Assembly (NCBI GenBank): GCA_032718565.1
Contig: JAVGVS010000004.1
Span: 3,052,802-3,116,801 of the forward strand
Length of the DNA stretch: 64,000 bases
Source of the DNA: Distichodus sexfasciatus
Lineage: Eukaryota; Chordata; Actinopteri; Characiformes; Distichodontidae
Direction: 5' to 3'
Shown here piece by piece: positions 1 to 10,970 of the stretch. Position 1 is the first letter of the stretch. Every line of letters begins with the position of its first letter. A program made the position numbers and the translations under genes. The notes below the pieces were generated by a model, which saw nothing but the letters and a program-made list of their open reading frames with translations, did no database searches and was not told where the DNA came from.

Positions 1-354
1 ACATGCACAACTGTTACGGTTCATATAAGCTTGACTAAGTCAAGCCAGATCAATATATGACACCAAAAACACATACCTATAAAACATTGTTATAGGACTT
101 ATATGTTGCACATACAGTACATGCATATAACATCTACAAATATTTGAGATTTTTTATTGTTTTCATATTTGCACCAAAACTCAGGGATTGTATGGGTTTT
201 TTGTGAACGTGGCTATAATCATATAAGAAGGCACACTGGGATGCCCTGAACTTGTTAAAAAAAGTACAGATTTTTTATCATATGGCACTGGGCTGCGAGG
301 AAAAGAATTGAGAATTGGGTATTTAAGATTGTCATTCGGTTCATTAAAAGTCAT

Positions 355-535
355 TTCTGTCAAATTTAACCACATTAATTTCAAGTCTTCGTCTCTTAAA
401 GGTCAGTTGGGGACAGCTGTCTGACGGTAAAGGACTTTTAAAGTCAGACTCTTTCATGTTGAACGATTACCGGTCATTGTGAAATGCTGTTAAAAAGGGG
501 ATAAAAATCAAGTTTGCGATCACCACCGAATGGAG
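355..535. repeat. Interspersed repeat, copy A
   Basis: It shares ACTGCATTAATTT-like and CTGTCTGACGGTAAAGGACT motifs, in the same order and spacing, with 1425-1610. The two copies are diverged and in direct orientation about 1 kb apart. The family is not recognised. Confidence 0.6.
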
Positions 536-714
536 AAAAGAAAGAGATGTCTAGCACTAGCGTAAACCTCCTACGCTGGGTGTAAAACTTGTACCCATTT
601 CTAGATGTGAGTGCTAATGTCTGCTAGAGCATTGTTTCTCGGTGCTGGTCCTCACTGCTCGATGCCAGACTATACTAGTTCATATCAGATCGAAATCAGT
701 TCCAGAGGGCAATC

Positions 715-825
715 AAATCTCACGAGAGCCTAAAGAACCACCACTGGGCCACTGAATGAGACCATTAACCCCAAGAGACTGTCACTGTAGTGGAAATGGA
801 AGTTGCTCTGGATAAGAGTCATAGA
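715..825 (+). repeat. Partial tRNA-derived SINE (S2 family)
   Basis: It ends in GGAAGTTGCTCTGGATAAGA, the S2 tail seen at 5080 and 5480. The tRNA-like head is missing or unrecognisable. Confidence 0.55.
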
Positions 826-1424
826 TTATTTGTGCTTAGGTTACTCTGATAAATAGTCAGGAAGTAATGCTTTAAGTTACAATACTATTAGTGTTTTCTT
901 CTTAGCATGATACTAAAACCATGTCCTCTATGGGAGTAAATGATAAGGTCCTGTCCTTGAAGTATTACTAGATGCTCATAAGTCGACATTCTAAAATAAT
1001 CTTAACATTAACAGATATATTTACACAGCTTTAAAAGCTGAATTAAAGCATTTTCTCTTATTTTTTATTTTAAGGGGCATGAAACTCTGTGTTTTACACA
1101 CAGTACACTAATAATATAATACTATAACACACATGTCCTACAAGTGACAAACAATAATATTGTGTTACCTGTTCATGGCAAAATGGCAAAGCTTTAGCAT
1201 TCGTTTTATTTTTCTAGTATTGAAAGCAAACAGCAGGCAGATACCACATGACAGTGAGGTAAATGTGGTACACATGTGGTATGTTTGGTACTTCTCCTTC
1301 AAGATGTTGGAGCATTTCCTTCATCTCTCCATCTCCCGTCCGTCCTCTTATTACCACCTCACTTCACACCCAGTTTAAAGCAGTTTTTCCCAGTCCAGGG
1401 GTTTCATTCCACTTTACGCTTGTC

Positions 1425-1610
1425 ACTTGCTTCAAATCTAACTGCATTAATTTCAGATCTTCATCTTCTAAAGGTTATCTGGGGACAGGTGTCTGACGGT
1501 AAAGGACTACACTCAAACTCGTCCACATTGAATGATTAACGCTCATTGTGAAAAGCTGTAAAAAAAAAAAAAAAAAAAGGAGGAAAAATCAAGTCTGCCA
1601 TCACTACCAT
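1425..1610. repeat. Interspersed repeat, copy B
   Basis: Direct, diverged copy of 355-535, distinguished by a long poly-A run at about 1559-1578 where copy A has only a short A run. Confidence 0.6.
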
Positions 1611-1944
1611 GGGAGAGATTTTCCAGAAGCTCTTTATTCGATTTTGTTAGTGAGGCTTGAAAATGTCACGTCCGTCCTGAGAAAATCCCCCAACACCTCG
1701 CCTGATATCGCTTTTGTACTTTGTGAGATCTGTGGAGCATGACGTCCGACTCGTAACATCCACTGCGGTGGTGTTGAGTTCTGTGTCTGCCTCTCAGTCT
1801 CTAATAACACCGACTTGGAGGTACACTCTGTTTCGACCTTGGTAGGTGTCAGTTTCTACTTAAAGCTAACTGTTCGAAAGGTCACCGGCATGAGCTGCTG
1901 TCACCCGGAGAGTTCCGTTAGAGCTCTATCAGAAATTAATCAAA

Positions 1945-2188
1945 ACCGTCATTCATGAACCGTTATGAACACACCACAGCATGGCACACAGTGCACCACA
2001 ACGAAATATGACCTCTGCATTTGACCCATCCATGAAGGAGCAGTGGGCAGCTGACATGAGCAGCTCCAGGGAGCAGTGCTTTGGGAAGGTACCTTGCTCA
2101 TGAGTACCTTATTGGTACCTTTACCAGTCTGGGATTCAAACTGGTGACTTTCCAATCATGGGGCCCTAACTGTTATACTACCAACTTC
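1945..2188 (-). repeat. tRNA-derived SINE, S1 family
   Basis: Read on the minus strand, a tRNA-like head with a B-box-like GTTTGAATCCCAGACT is followed by a GGTAAAGGTACC-type body and a GTGCACTGTGTGCCATGC tail region. About ten further copies or pieces occur in the window on both strands. Confidence 0.75.
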
Positions 2189-2460
2189 CCCAAATGCACT
2201 TTTTCACTAGAAAAAAATCCCACCAATTTTTCTTGAGCATATTTACAGTACCAGCCCTCTAAGGTAAACTATGATGGCAAAAAAAGTGTTCAGTCAGCCA
2301 TTAATCGTGATACCGATTTGAGGGGTCATATCGCCCAGCCCTATTTGTCGTGGTCCTGTTCAAATGGATATGTGAGACGGTTGGCGGGTGGTTTGGTGAG
2401 GGATGGTGAGTCTTAGTTGATGAACATTCATTTTTTTAATCACTTTATTTTTCTCCACAG

Positions 2461-2573
2461 GCTGTCTGGATCGAATATCCCTGTGCCCATAGTGAGCAAC
2501 AAGAACTGGCTGCGGCTCCATTTCGTCACCGATAACAGCCATCGGCACAAAGGCTTTAGCGCTCAGTATCAAG
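2461..2573 (+). CDS. csmd3: csmd3 exon 1 of window: end of CUB domain 2
   Basis: This 113-bp exon follows TTCTCCACAG and precedes GTGAAG. After one leftover base it reads 37 codons beginning LSGSNIPVPI, containing SNKNWLRLHFVTD and ending GFSAQYQ, then one base G. This is the last strand region of a CUB fold (hydrophobic LRLHF, then a GF-x-A-x-Y ending). It closely matches the end of CUB 2 in CSMD3, which reads LSGMNIPPPI and SNKNWLRLHFVTD in the human protein as I remember it. The N-terminal half of this CUB is upstream of the window. It is joined in phase 1 to the linker exon. Confidence 0.94.
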
Positions 2574-2778
2574 GTGAAGCATCTTTTACCATCAATTAAT
2601 TGCTCATTTCTTCCAGCTCGTTTGGCTTACTGGCTCAGGGGGGAGATTATTCTAGTTTTTTTTTTCCAGTTTTTGAACTTCTAGAAGTTCAAAAATATTC
2701 TAGCTCTAGAGTTGGAAAATTGAAATAACTAAAATACAAAAATCAACTTGTCAATTAAATTAAATATGTCAACTAGAC

Positions 2779-3090
2779 ATTCATTCTTTCATTCATTATC
2801 CGAAACACTTACTCCCCATCGGGTTCGCTGGGACCAGAGCCTATCCCTGGAACTATGGGTGCAAGTTGGAGACTAACGCTGGGTAGGCACCAACACACCG
2901 CAGGGCTCACACAATCACACTCCCCTCCACACCTTATGGGATCAATTTAGAGTCGCCAGTTGACCTATATTGCATACCTTTGGATGTGGGAAGAAACCCA
3001 CGCGAGCAAGCAAACTCCACACAGAAAGACCCTATGGCTGACTCCGGCATTGAACCCAGCACCTAACCACTGAGCCACCATGCTGCCCTG
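2779..3090 (-). repeat. V-SINE-like element
   Basis: On the minus strand a tRNA-like head (TGGCTCAGTGGTTAGGTGCT) is followed by a body containing TTTCTTCCCACATCCAAAGG and a tail with ATGAATGAAAGAATG. The layout (tRNA head, conserved core, tail) is that of vertebrate V-SINEs. Another long copy is at 54411-54755. Confidence 0.7.
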
Positions 3091-4544
3091 TCAGACATAA
3101 GTACTAAGTATGTACACACTTTTGCAGAAAATGCAAATTTGAAACCTAAAAGCTCTGATTACCTCAGAGAGATGCTCTGCAAATTTTAATTGTGCTTAAG
3201 TATAATATTAGCAGTCTTCTACTGTTATTGTATGCTGTTATTTGCAAAATACCCTATTTGAATGATACCAAATATTTTACCCCATTCTATGCACTTTAAT
3301 TTTAAATTAAATTAAGTGAATATATGAAGTAGTCACAGTTGTAAAAATGTGTTTTTAATATATATTCACAGTGATGTTTTCTTGCTTTAACTAGGTTTTT
3401 TTTTTCTCATTTATAGCTTTTTCTTGTTAGTGAACTTGGAGCAGCTAATATTAGGAAAGTTGTGGTGCATTAGAGAAGTTCCGATATCACAGAAATCTTT
3501 AATTACCTCCTTTATCTTAATCAGCAGGTAATTATTTTCATATTATGTTAGTTAATTTGATTTCTTCCCCCCTGCACGCGTTTATGAAATAAGGACGAGC
3601 TGTCCAAACCCGTCGCCCAGCACAGTCGATCACGCTGCTACAGCTGTTTGTTAATAATTAATGTGCGGTATCAAGAGGTTATGGAACCAATTTTCCCCAG
3701 ACGGCGTGTTCGGGACAAACCTCTGAACTGTTGTGGAAATAGGAGACTCGTCTTTTTAAAACCAAACTTTTCATTTTAATTCGGTCTCAGACATTTTGGA
3801 GTTGAAATGGAAAATGGAAATGGAAATGCAGTTGGAAAATGAAATGAAAACTCTCGACCAGCGTTGGCCATCAGAGCAAGAACAGTCTATATCTACAATA
3901 TTGAATTGAAAGTAAGAGACATTATAGACAGTACATCTAGCATCTTATCTGGTCAAACTCAAGTCAGACTGTTCTGACTTGTTCCTTCAGCAAAACATTC
4001 CTCAAGCTTTAGCTTTAGAAACACCTTGAATCCGTTATCCATCCTCTATGTGACAAAAGACCTAGGCCAACTATTCCGAGAAGAAAAATTATTATTGAAC
4101 TTGAACATTTATTTATATAAAATCTGTTCACTATTATATATTCATATATACATATTAGGGCTAGATATATACTGACATTCAGAGCCTCTCCAGATCCTGT
4201 TCTGTCCCCTTAAAACATTCTACACATGTTGTCACGTGACTCACCCTGTCCTGTCTGTATCATGGAAGCAATGTGGCCAAGAACTCAAACTCTGAGCCGA
4301 CTGAGCAACTTGACCAGCTTGTACTGAAGAGAAATACCTACGGTTTGCCACTGCAAAAAAAAAAAAATCTAAACTGCAGTGCCCAACATGTGAAAAGGTA
4401 GCTGCTAAACTGAAATATGTATAGCACTCTATGTTGCTGCGTTAATGCACCTGACATTTTTGAAAGTGCAAATTAATTAATCCAAACTTTCACATCCAGA
4501 TGGTTTCTGACCAAAGCTTGATTTATTTATTATTGACATATTTT

Positions 4545-4740
4545 ACATTACATTACATAACATTACACTTGGCAGACACTTTTATCCAAAGCGACTTACA
4601 ACAGGGAAAAACATACAGGCTTAGGACCACAGAAGAACTAACGGTGGATGCTGAGTTCTTAGTGTAAGAGGGTAAGCTCAGTCAGAGAGGATGTGCTCTC
4701 TACAAAGATCAGAAGGTCAGAAGGTCCTTGAAGATGGAGC
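4545..4740. repeat. Conserved-core fish interspersed repeat
   Basis: It contains GGCAGACACTTTTATCCAAA and then GCGACTTACAACAGGG, a core widely repeated in teleost genomes and similar to the complement of the S2 SINE tail. Related copies are at 49190, 57818 and 63245. Confidence 0.65.
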
Positions 4741-4929
4741 AAGATATTTTTTTAATACATGCCTGTAAACATGTGCAGATACAAACAAAGTATGTATATG
4801 CACACTCATTACTATCTATTTATGACCACAGAAAACTGGAACTGCAAAACACTAATCATTCTACAATATTTACATTTCTATTCTGATTTCATTCTGATGT
4901 TAGTGCATTATCATGGAAAATAAATACAA

Positions 4930-5150
4930 TATGGATGGGGTGGTGGTCTACTGGTTAGGATCCTCACCACTGAACCAAGAGGTTGTGGGTTCAAATCCTA
5001 CCTCCAGCTCCACCATCATTGGATCTCTGAGCAAGACCCCTAACCTCAAGTTGCTCTCAAGGAAACTGTTTCTGAAATTAGGAAAATGGAAGTTGCTCTA
5101 GATAGTAGCATCTGCTAAATGCCATGCATATGAATTAAATTTATTAGAGT
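4930..5150 (+). repeat. tRNA-derived SINE, S2 family, near full length
   Basis: A-box-like TGGTCTACTGGTTAGGATCC and B-box-like GGTTCAAATCC form a tRNA-derived head. The tail has GGAAGTTGCTCTAGATAGTA and then GCATCTGCTAAATGCC. Confidence 0.8.
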
Positions 5151-5344
5151 TGTATTTAAATATTGTATTGACTGATCAACATATCCTGAAATACTCCTTT
5201 ATCAGTTCAGTCTTGAGTTATTGATCATTTTTTATATAAATTGTAAATATTTAGGTTGTATCAGACAGATCTCTCTTGTAGATTAGTCATGGAACATAGA
5301 AGCAGGTGAGTTTTCCTTTTGCATCGAGCAGTAAAATAGTTATA

Positions 5345-5525
5345 GCATGGCGGGGTGTTGGTGGCCTAGTGGTCAGGATACTCACCTCTGGACCACCAGA
5401 TTGTGGTTTCAAGTCCGACCTCTGGCATTACCATCATTGAGTCCTTGAGCAAGACCCTTAACTGAAAATTAGAACATTGAAGTCGCTCTGGATAAAAGCG
5501 TCTGCTAAATGCTGTAAATGTAAGT
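5345..5525 (+). repeat. tRNA-derived SINE, S2 family, near full length
   Basis: The head GTGGCCTAGTGGTCAGGATA with B-box-like GGTTTCAAGTCC is followed by a tail with GCTCTGGATAAAAGCGTCTG and CTAAATGCTGTAAATGTAA. It lies about 400 bp from its sister copy, in the same orientation. Confidence 0.8.
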
Positions 5526-5973
5526 ATGATGTGTTTGATATCCTGCACATTATGATTTTGATGCTAAAACTGTAAATGCAGCCCTGTTTTAATGACTAAA
5601 TTCTTGTAGACTTTCCTTTTAAAATGGGACATTTAAAGCAAGAATATAACTAGTAAAATGTGAATCTGGCTTTGGAATCCATAAGATTTTACATCCAGTC
5701 CATTCTAAAAACTTTAAGGATTAGATTAGAAGGATAAGATTATAGCTGCAGCACTGAGCCAAAATTCTGTAACCATCTAGAGCGAAAAATCGTCTCTAAT
5801 ATCAACATCCTTCATATCTCCAGTGATGCCATTTCTGCCCTCGCTCGGGCTGCTCTCTTTCACCTCCTCCTTTCTCAACCCTCCACATTTGGCCACTGCA
5901 GATTGCTCTGTGTCTAGCAGCTGTTCTGTTCAAGACTAACCTTGTCTGATCTTATTTTTTCCTCATATTCCAG

Positions 5974-6051
5974 TGAAAAGGTCTGGGGACTTCAAATCAA
6001 GAGGGGTAAAGCTGCTGCCTGGAAAAGACAACACGAGTAAATTTTCTATAA
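5974..6051 (+). CDS. csmd3: csmd3 exon 2: linker between CUB 2 and Sushi 2
   Basis: This 78-bp exon lies between CATATTCCAG and GTAAGT. Joined to the G left by exon 1 it reads V, then KRSGDFKSRGVKLLPGKDN, then TSKFSI, then one base A. Human CSMD3 has the very similar VKKAIDFKSRGVKLFPGKDN at this point. It has no cysteines and is basic, so it is an exposed tether between the second CUB and the second Sushi. Phase in is 1 and phase out is 1, so skipping it would keep frame. Confidence 0.9.
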
Positions 6052-7089
6052 GTAAGTCCACCTTTGCTTTTATGTCTTTCTTTTTTCATTTTCCAATTTC
6101 TGTAAAAAGCGAGTTTATATTCAAGAGATGAGTCGGAACAGCAGCGATATATCAAGGTCAGTGATGTTTTTTTAGCCCTTGCCAGATTAACTGCTCATAT
6201 GTCTCACAGGTTGGTTCTACTTGCACACTTTTACTTCTTATTATTTCTCAAACCAAATTTATCAGGGGACTTTAAGGACATCAGAACATAAAATATAGCT
6301 ACACAGTAACAGTCTGTACTTCTTATACAGTTTCTACCTTCACCAGTGGTCAGTTTGTGACAACAAGAGCCCTTGAACCACTGTTATGTACCTTTTTACT
6401 CAGCAGCATGGTGTGCATATTACTCACCAGTAACAGTGTGTGTTGTGCTGTTAAGAGTGTATGAAACACAGGAGCAACAGTGAACATTCGTGCATGTTAC
6501 TATCACTGCTATGATGAGAGGATTAATAAGACCAAAAAATAACCAGGAAAGAAGGTTTACTGGTAATTGCTGAAGAGCTAGTGAGCCACTAATACAAACT
6601 AAACATGATAATGATTGTAATCACTAACTAGACTTCAAGAAGGTGAGGGTTTCTGATAAAGTGGCCAGTGAGGTTAAAGTGTTTTTGTAGGAAGCCAATG
6701 TGACCCTCATTTCCAGTCCATGTGCACACAGTTCCAAATAGAGGATGATTTATGATGAGAAAGTTGCTTTCAGGTCAGCATATGCACAGTTTAATAAAAC
6801 TGCCTTTTTGCACATATTTGGATTTTGTGCCTCCTTGTATGCATGTATATGCCACAGGACTGCTCAACTTTTTGTACATCAATATCACAGCTAGGTTAAG
6901 GTCAACAAGCTCAGAAATATCCATCTGAGAAAATTTCTGTGCTCAAAAACTGACAATAGATGCAGTCCTAGTGGAGGTCTAGCACAAACTAGACATGCTA
7001 ACTGTAATGATCACACAGACAGATTGATTGCAGTGTTCCCAACAAACCCATTTAAGATTGTTGTCACAAAATGGAGAAGCATTCGAATC

Positions 7090-7275
7090 CAGACAAGACT
7101 TGTTCTTCTTTCGGCTTCTCCTGTTAGCGGTCACCACAGCGGATTGACTGCCTTGTTGTCCGCATTTGAAACTGTCAAAAATTTTACACCAGATGGGCTT
7201 CCTGACGCAACTATTTTATCCGGGCATCAAGAGTTACACTGACTCGTGTGTCCCTAGTGGGTGGCTTCCAATCCA
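7090..7275. repeat. Fish interspersed repeat of unknown class
   Basis: It contains TTCTTTCGGCTTCTCCTGTT, AGCGGTCACCACAGCGGATT and GTGTGTCCCTAGTGGGTGGC, phrases I know as recurring together in fish genomes. The class is not known to me. Confidence 0.5.
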
Positions 7276-7629
7276 GAAAAGACAGTTGAGACAAATAAAT
7301 TTTAATCTGCGATTGTGGTAAACAGGTTGAAATACATGAGACAGAAAATAAGATAAATTCAAATCATTGGGCCAAAAAATCCAAAACAAGAGAACAATGC
7401 AAGGATCAGTGAAGCACATTCAGAGAATAAATGGAGTGCTCCATACATCAGCATACATACTTGGTATACATACAGGAAGTGAACCTAAAATTTGGGTGTA
7501 TTTAGTCTGATAGTCACAGGACTCTTCAAAGACCTGGAACGGGGTTCTGGGAGGAGAGTTTTAGTCTCAGGTTTCTGATGAATCCTTGAATCCCAGCTGG
7601 TTTATGTGATGTAATATGATAATATGATG

Positions 7630-7950
7630 TAATTTCCCTTTAAGATGGCACTCGTATGACGACTCAAACCCACAACCTTTTGGGTCATAGGCAGGTCTTC
7701 CAACTCTATACTCAAATCCACAACCTCTTGGTCCATAGGTGAATTTCCCACCATTAGACTCAACCTCCCAATCTTGTGGTCCTTAGGCAAGTCTTCTGCC
7801 CCTAGACTCAAACCCACAACCTCTTCGTCTATTGGCGAGTTTCCTTTACCGAGATTCAAACACCCAACATGTGGTCCTAAGGCGAGTTTCCTACCCCTAG
7901 ACTCAAACCCATAATTTTTTGGTCCATAGACGAGTTTCCTACCAAAGAGG
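7630..7950. repeat. 48-bp minisatellite, about six diverged units
   Basis: Units resemble CCTAGACTCAAACCCACAAC followed by CTCTTGGTCCATAGGCGAGT and TTCCTACC, 47-48 bp each, from about 7650 to 7950. Because 48 is a multiple of three, the minus strand carries an open 85-codon frame with a 16-residue period (7602-7859). That frame is a product of the repeat and not evidence of a gene. The unit contains a B-box-like GGTTTGAGTC on the minus strand. Confidence 0.8.
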
Positions 7951-7975
7951 TTGTGGGTTTGAGTCTAGGGGTAGG
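7890..7975. repeat. Perfect 22-bp inverted repeat at end of the minisatellite
   Basis: 7890-7911 and 7954-7975 are exact reverse complements (arms begin CCTACCCCTAGACTC) with a 42-base spacer. The right arm is an inverted unit of the minisatellite, so the array ends in a potential stem-loop. Confidence 0.9.
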
Positions 7976-9263
7976 ACACTTGCATATATATCTAGAGGTT
8001 GTAGGTTAAAAGCACTTCCACCCTGATTTAATTCTTGAACTTGATTTAATGAGTCACATGTTTGCTAACTTAAATGTATTTTTTTTGCTTTTGCACTACA
8101 AAATAATGGCACATTTGGATGCATGCCTTTATTCTGGAATATCCCTTCCTATTAAAACTGTAATATAAGACCTTTGCAATTCCTTATGACAGATCATTAG
8201 TCAAATTTTATACTACGAGCTCATATTCATTAATTTATGTCCATTGTTACCAAGCAAGTCGCATAAACCATGCAACCTTTTGCTCCGAGGCATGTTTATG
8301 TCCGGCTAATGACTATTGATTGTTGCGTCTATAAATTTGAGGTGGACAACACAGGGCTAATTACCCTTGTTCCCACATCCACCGGGCCAGGGTCTTCGCC
8401 TTGTCGTTTTGGGGTTGACATTGGAGTCTAGCAGCTCGATATCTGGGTGTCAGATGGGGTTAGACTTACGCAACCTGTTTGCTTGATACGTTGTGCTATT
8501 TGCTATTCACACAGGTGCTGAGCGCTGTGATTCATTTCAAGCCAGTGGTGTAGCACTCAGAATTATTACAACAGGATAGACTTTTTATTGCCCTTCATTT
8601 TGCAGCAACTGCCTCGTACATTCCGAGCGGCGAATTATGAGTGAATTATTAGGCTCACCACAGCCTCATTCACCGGCCCGGCGCATGAGCAAACGCTCCA
8701 GCGCAAATCAATGGGCTTCGTAATTTACCGACCAGAGATTCCGCCCCGCCTGACGGCAATTAGGACCAACTTAGAGTCGTTTTCGGTGTGTTTGTCAAAT
8801 GGATTGAGCTCTTAACTTTGTTTTGATCGACATCAGAGCGTAAGGGTGGAACAGAGGCGAGGGACCCAGGTAGGAGGAGTCGTCAGAAGCAATTTTCAGG
8901 GTAAAACGTTTTCGCTCTGATGAGAAATTGTCAGAGTAAAAGCCCTAGAATGATACATTGGCTAAACCTCATAGTTTTGGCACATTCGTTTTTGGGGATG
9001 AGTGTACATTTAATTTTTTCATTAAAAAGTTTTTCAAAATGTAGTTTTGATATGGCGTGGTACAGTGTGGTGTGGTACTTTTACAAGACTGTCCATTTTC
9101 CACTGGCACTGCCTCATTTTTAAAGTACCTGTCATTTTTTTGGTTCCCCTATTGTTGGGAAAGTAAGCAGCTCGAGCAGAAATCAAAAGGTGGAGCCAGT
9201 AACCTGCAGACCATTGGCCAGACATAAACATTATTAGCCAGACATAAGCATAAAGCGGTAAAG

Positions 9264-10182
9264 TAGAGCTGAAATGATTGTTCCAATAACTCGAATAATT
9301 CTATTACAAGGTTGAGGCTATTTTTCTAGAATCGAAGCTTTGTTTAATTCATTTTACTCGCTAGAGCAGCTCCGCTTGTATTTCACACGGACGCTTAATA
9401 GTGACACACAATGTTTTCAGTGGCGCGATCAAGACAAGACCTGATCCCTCTGTATGTGAAAGTATTTGTGAGATGTTCCGTGCACTAAAACAGAAGGAAA
9501 TGCATAAAAACGCATAAATGACATTTTTCACGATGTAAACGTGCGCTGTGTTCATGACCGCACGCATGAGTGCCGTTACTCGCTAAAGCGCTCCAGTTCG
9601 TTCAAAATGTCCCCTTTCTTACAGACACAAACCATATTTCAGCTGATAAATAACCACAGTAACCAGCGTTCTACCCACAATTCTGCTGGTTATTTAGATT
9701 TTCCCTCGTTTATTCTGGAACGCGCGCCCAAAGCTTCATTGTGACGCGGCTCTGGGGCACGCACAGAGGATCGTGGGAAATGTAGTTCTCTGCAAAAGCA
9801 GATCATTTTACAGGCCAAATTGGTTCAAAATGACAAACGTCAGTATTTCATTTTCAATTGATCAAATTTTTCAATTTTATAATGTTATAGTGTAATCAAT
9901 AAGAAAGAGGAAATACTTATAAGTCTAAACAAACAATTTTTGAGAACAAATAATTTAGCATATACGTGTGTATTTTTACATTGTTTTAGTTAGGAAAACA
10001 GGATTTAAATCAAGCATTTCCTTAAGCATAACAATAATCTCAGTCATGTATTCAGACATTTTAAAGCATTATTTTATGTTTAAAAAAAGACTGTGACTGT
10101 ATCGGATTTGTATCGGTATTGGCAGACATCCAAATTTACAATATCGGTCTCGGACATAAAAAGTGGTATCAGCCCATCTCTA
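9264..10182 (-). mobile_element. hAT-like non-autonomous DNA transposon (possibly composite)
   Basis: Its left end (TAGAGCTGAAATGA, then AATAACTCGAATAATTC) matches the reverse complement of the right end of the element at 54860-55592, and similarity continues to about 9860. The right part (9890-10182) instead matches, in reverse, the element at 26450-27075, and ends with GGTATCAGCCCATCTCTA. I see no transposase and no clean TSD. Confidence 0.65.
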
Positions 10183-10415
10183 GTACATATGCATTACATT
10201 TAGTAAACTACATTTGATTCAGTGTGATATTTTGTTGATCTGCCTCATGTCAAATGGGAAAAGTAACTCAAAACAGAAAGATATATGTATTGAATTAATC
10301 TGTGTATTGACTCGTGAATCGTTTATGAATCATGAATTGCTTCTGAATCGTAAATCAAATCATGAGCCTAAGAATCTGAATTGAATCGTGACATTTTCTG
10401 AATTGTGCACCTCTG
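10183..10415. mobile_element. MITE-like repeat with TGAATCG-rich body
   Basis: It shares AAACTACATTTGATTCAGTG and the closing GAATTGTGCACCTCTG-type end with 14325-14662. Many GAATCGT/GAATCAT steps occur. It is wedged between two other elements. Confidence 0.55.
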
Positions 10416-10423
10416 CTTTTCTG

Positions 10424-10970
10424 CAGAGGTGGGCAAAGTAGCTAACTTCATTAGTTAAGTGAAAGTACAGATACCACTACTCAAATGTTACTCCAATACA
10501 AGTGAAAGTTGTACAGTTAAATTTTTACTCAAGTTGAAGTACTGAAGTACTTATTTAAAAAAATACTTAAGTATTAAAAGTATATCCTCTTTTACTGCAT
10601 TGTTTTATTATTGCCACAACACTTATAATACCTAATGCCTCTAACTAGCTTGAAGAACCTGCAGAATATGGAATTGGTAGAATGTTACAGAATGAAACAC
10701 AACCTGAACTGATAAAGAAAACCAGTCATTAGTTTATTTCATTACTTAATTGTAAGACTAATCCACAGAATCGAAAGTAACGAGTAACGAGTAACGAGAA
10801 CCTTGATAGATATGTAGGGAAGTAAAAAGTACAGTATTTGTCTTTAAATTGTAGTGAAGTGAAAGTCAAAAGTTCCTAAATAAAATACTACTCAATTGAA
10901 GTACAGATGCTCAAAAACTTTACTTAAGTACAGTACTTAAGTAAATGTACTTAGTTTCTGTCCATCTCTG
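10424..10970. mobile_element. 547-bp MITE with CAGAGGTGGGCA termini
   Basis: The ends CAGAGGTGGGCAAAGTA and TTTCTGTCCATCTCTG are imperfect inverted repeats. Inside, further inverted AAGTACTTAAGTA-type steps occur near both ends. It is the uninterrupted sister of the interrupted copy at 54301-56271. No TSD is visible. Confidence 0.75.

Larger units (their letters stand above)
1..2460 (+). other. csmd3 intron (3' part) upstream of exon 1
   Basis: No coding sequence was recognised. It holds two diverged copies of a ~180-bp repeat (355-535, 1425-1610), a partial S2 SINE (715-825), a poly-A run near 1560 and a minus-strand S1 SINE (1945-2188). It ends in a good acceptor, TTTTTCTCCACAG. The earlier exons of CUB 2 must lie before the window. 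Confidence 0.8.
2574..5973 (+). other. csmd3 intron 1
   Basis: This 3.4-kb intron holds a minus-strand V-SINE-like copy (2779-3090), a conserved-core fish repeat (4545-4740) and two full-length + strand S2 SINEs (4930-5150, 5345-5525). Between about 3100 and 4540 I see only AT-rich unique-looking sequence. I found no counterpart of the extra serine/threonine-rich segment that a long human CSMD3 isoform carries at this position. Confidence 0.75.

Noticed and set aside
4930..5525. tRNA genes suggested by A-box and B-box words
   Set aside because: The boxes belong to SINE heads followed by common SINE tails, and no cloverleaf is complete.
7602..7859. 85-codon minus-strand frame with 16-residue repeats
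   Set aside because: The period comes from the 48-bp minisatellite. There is no start context or known family, and the unit is non-coding DNA.
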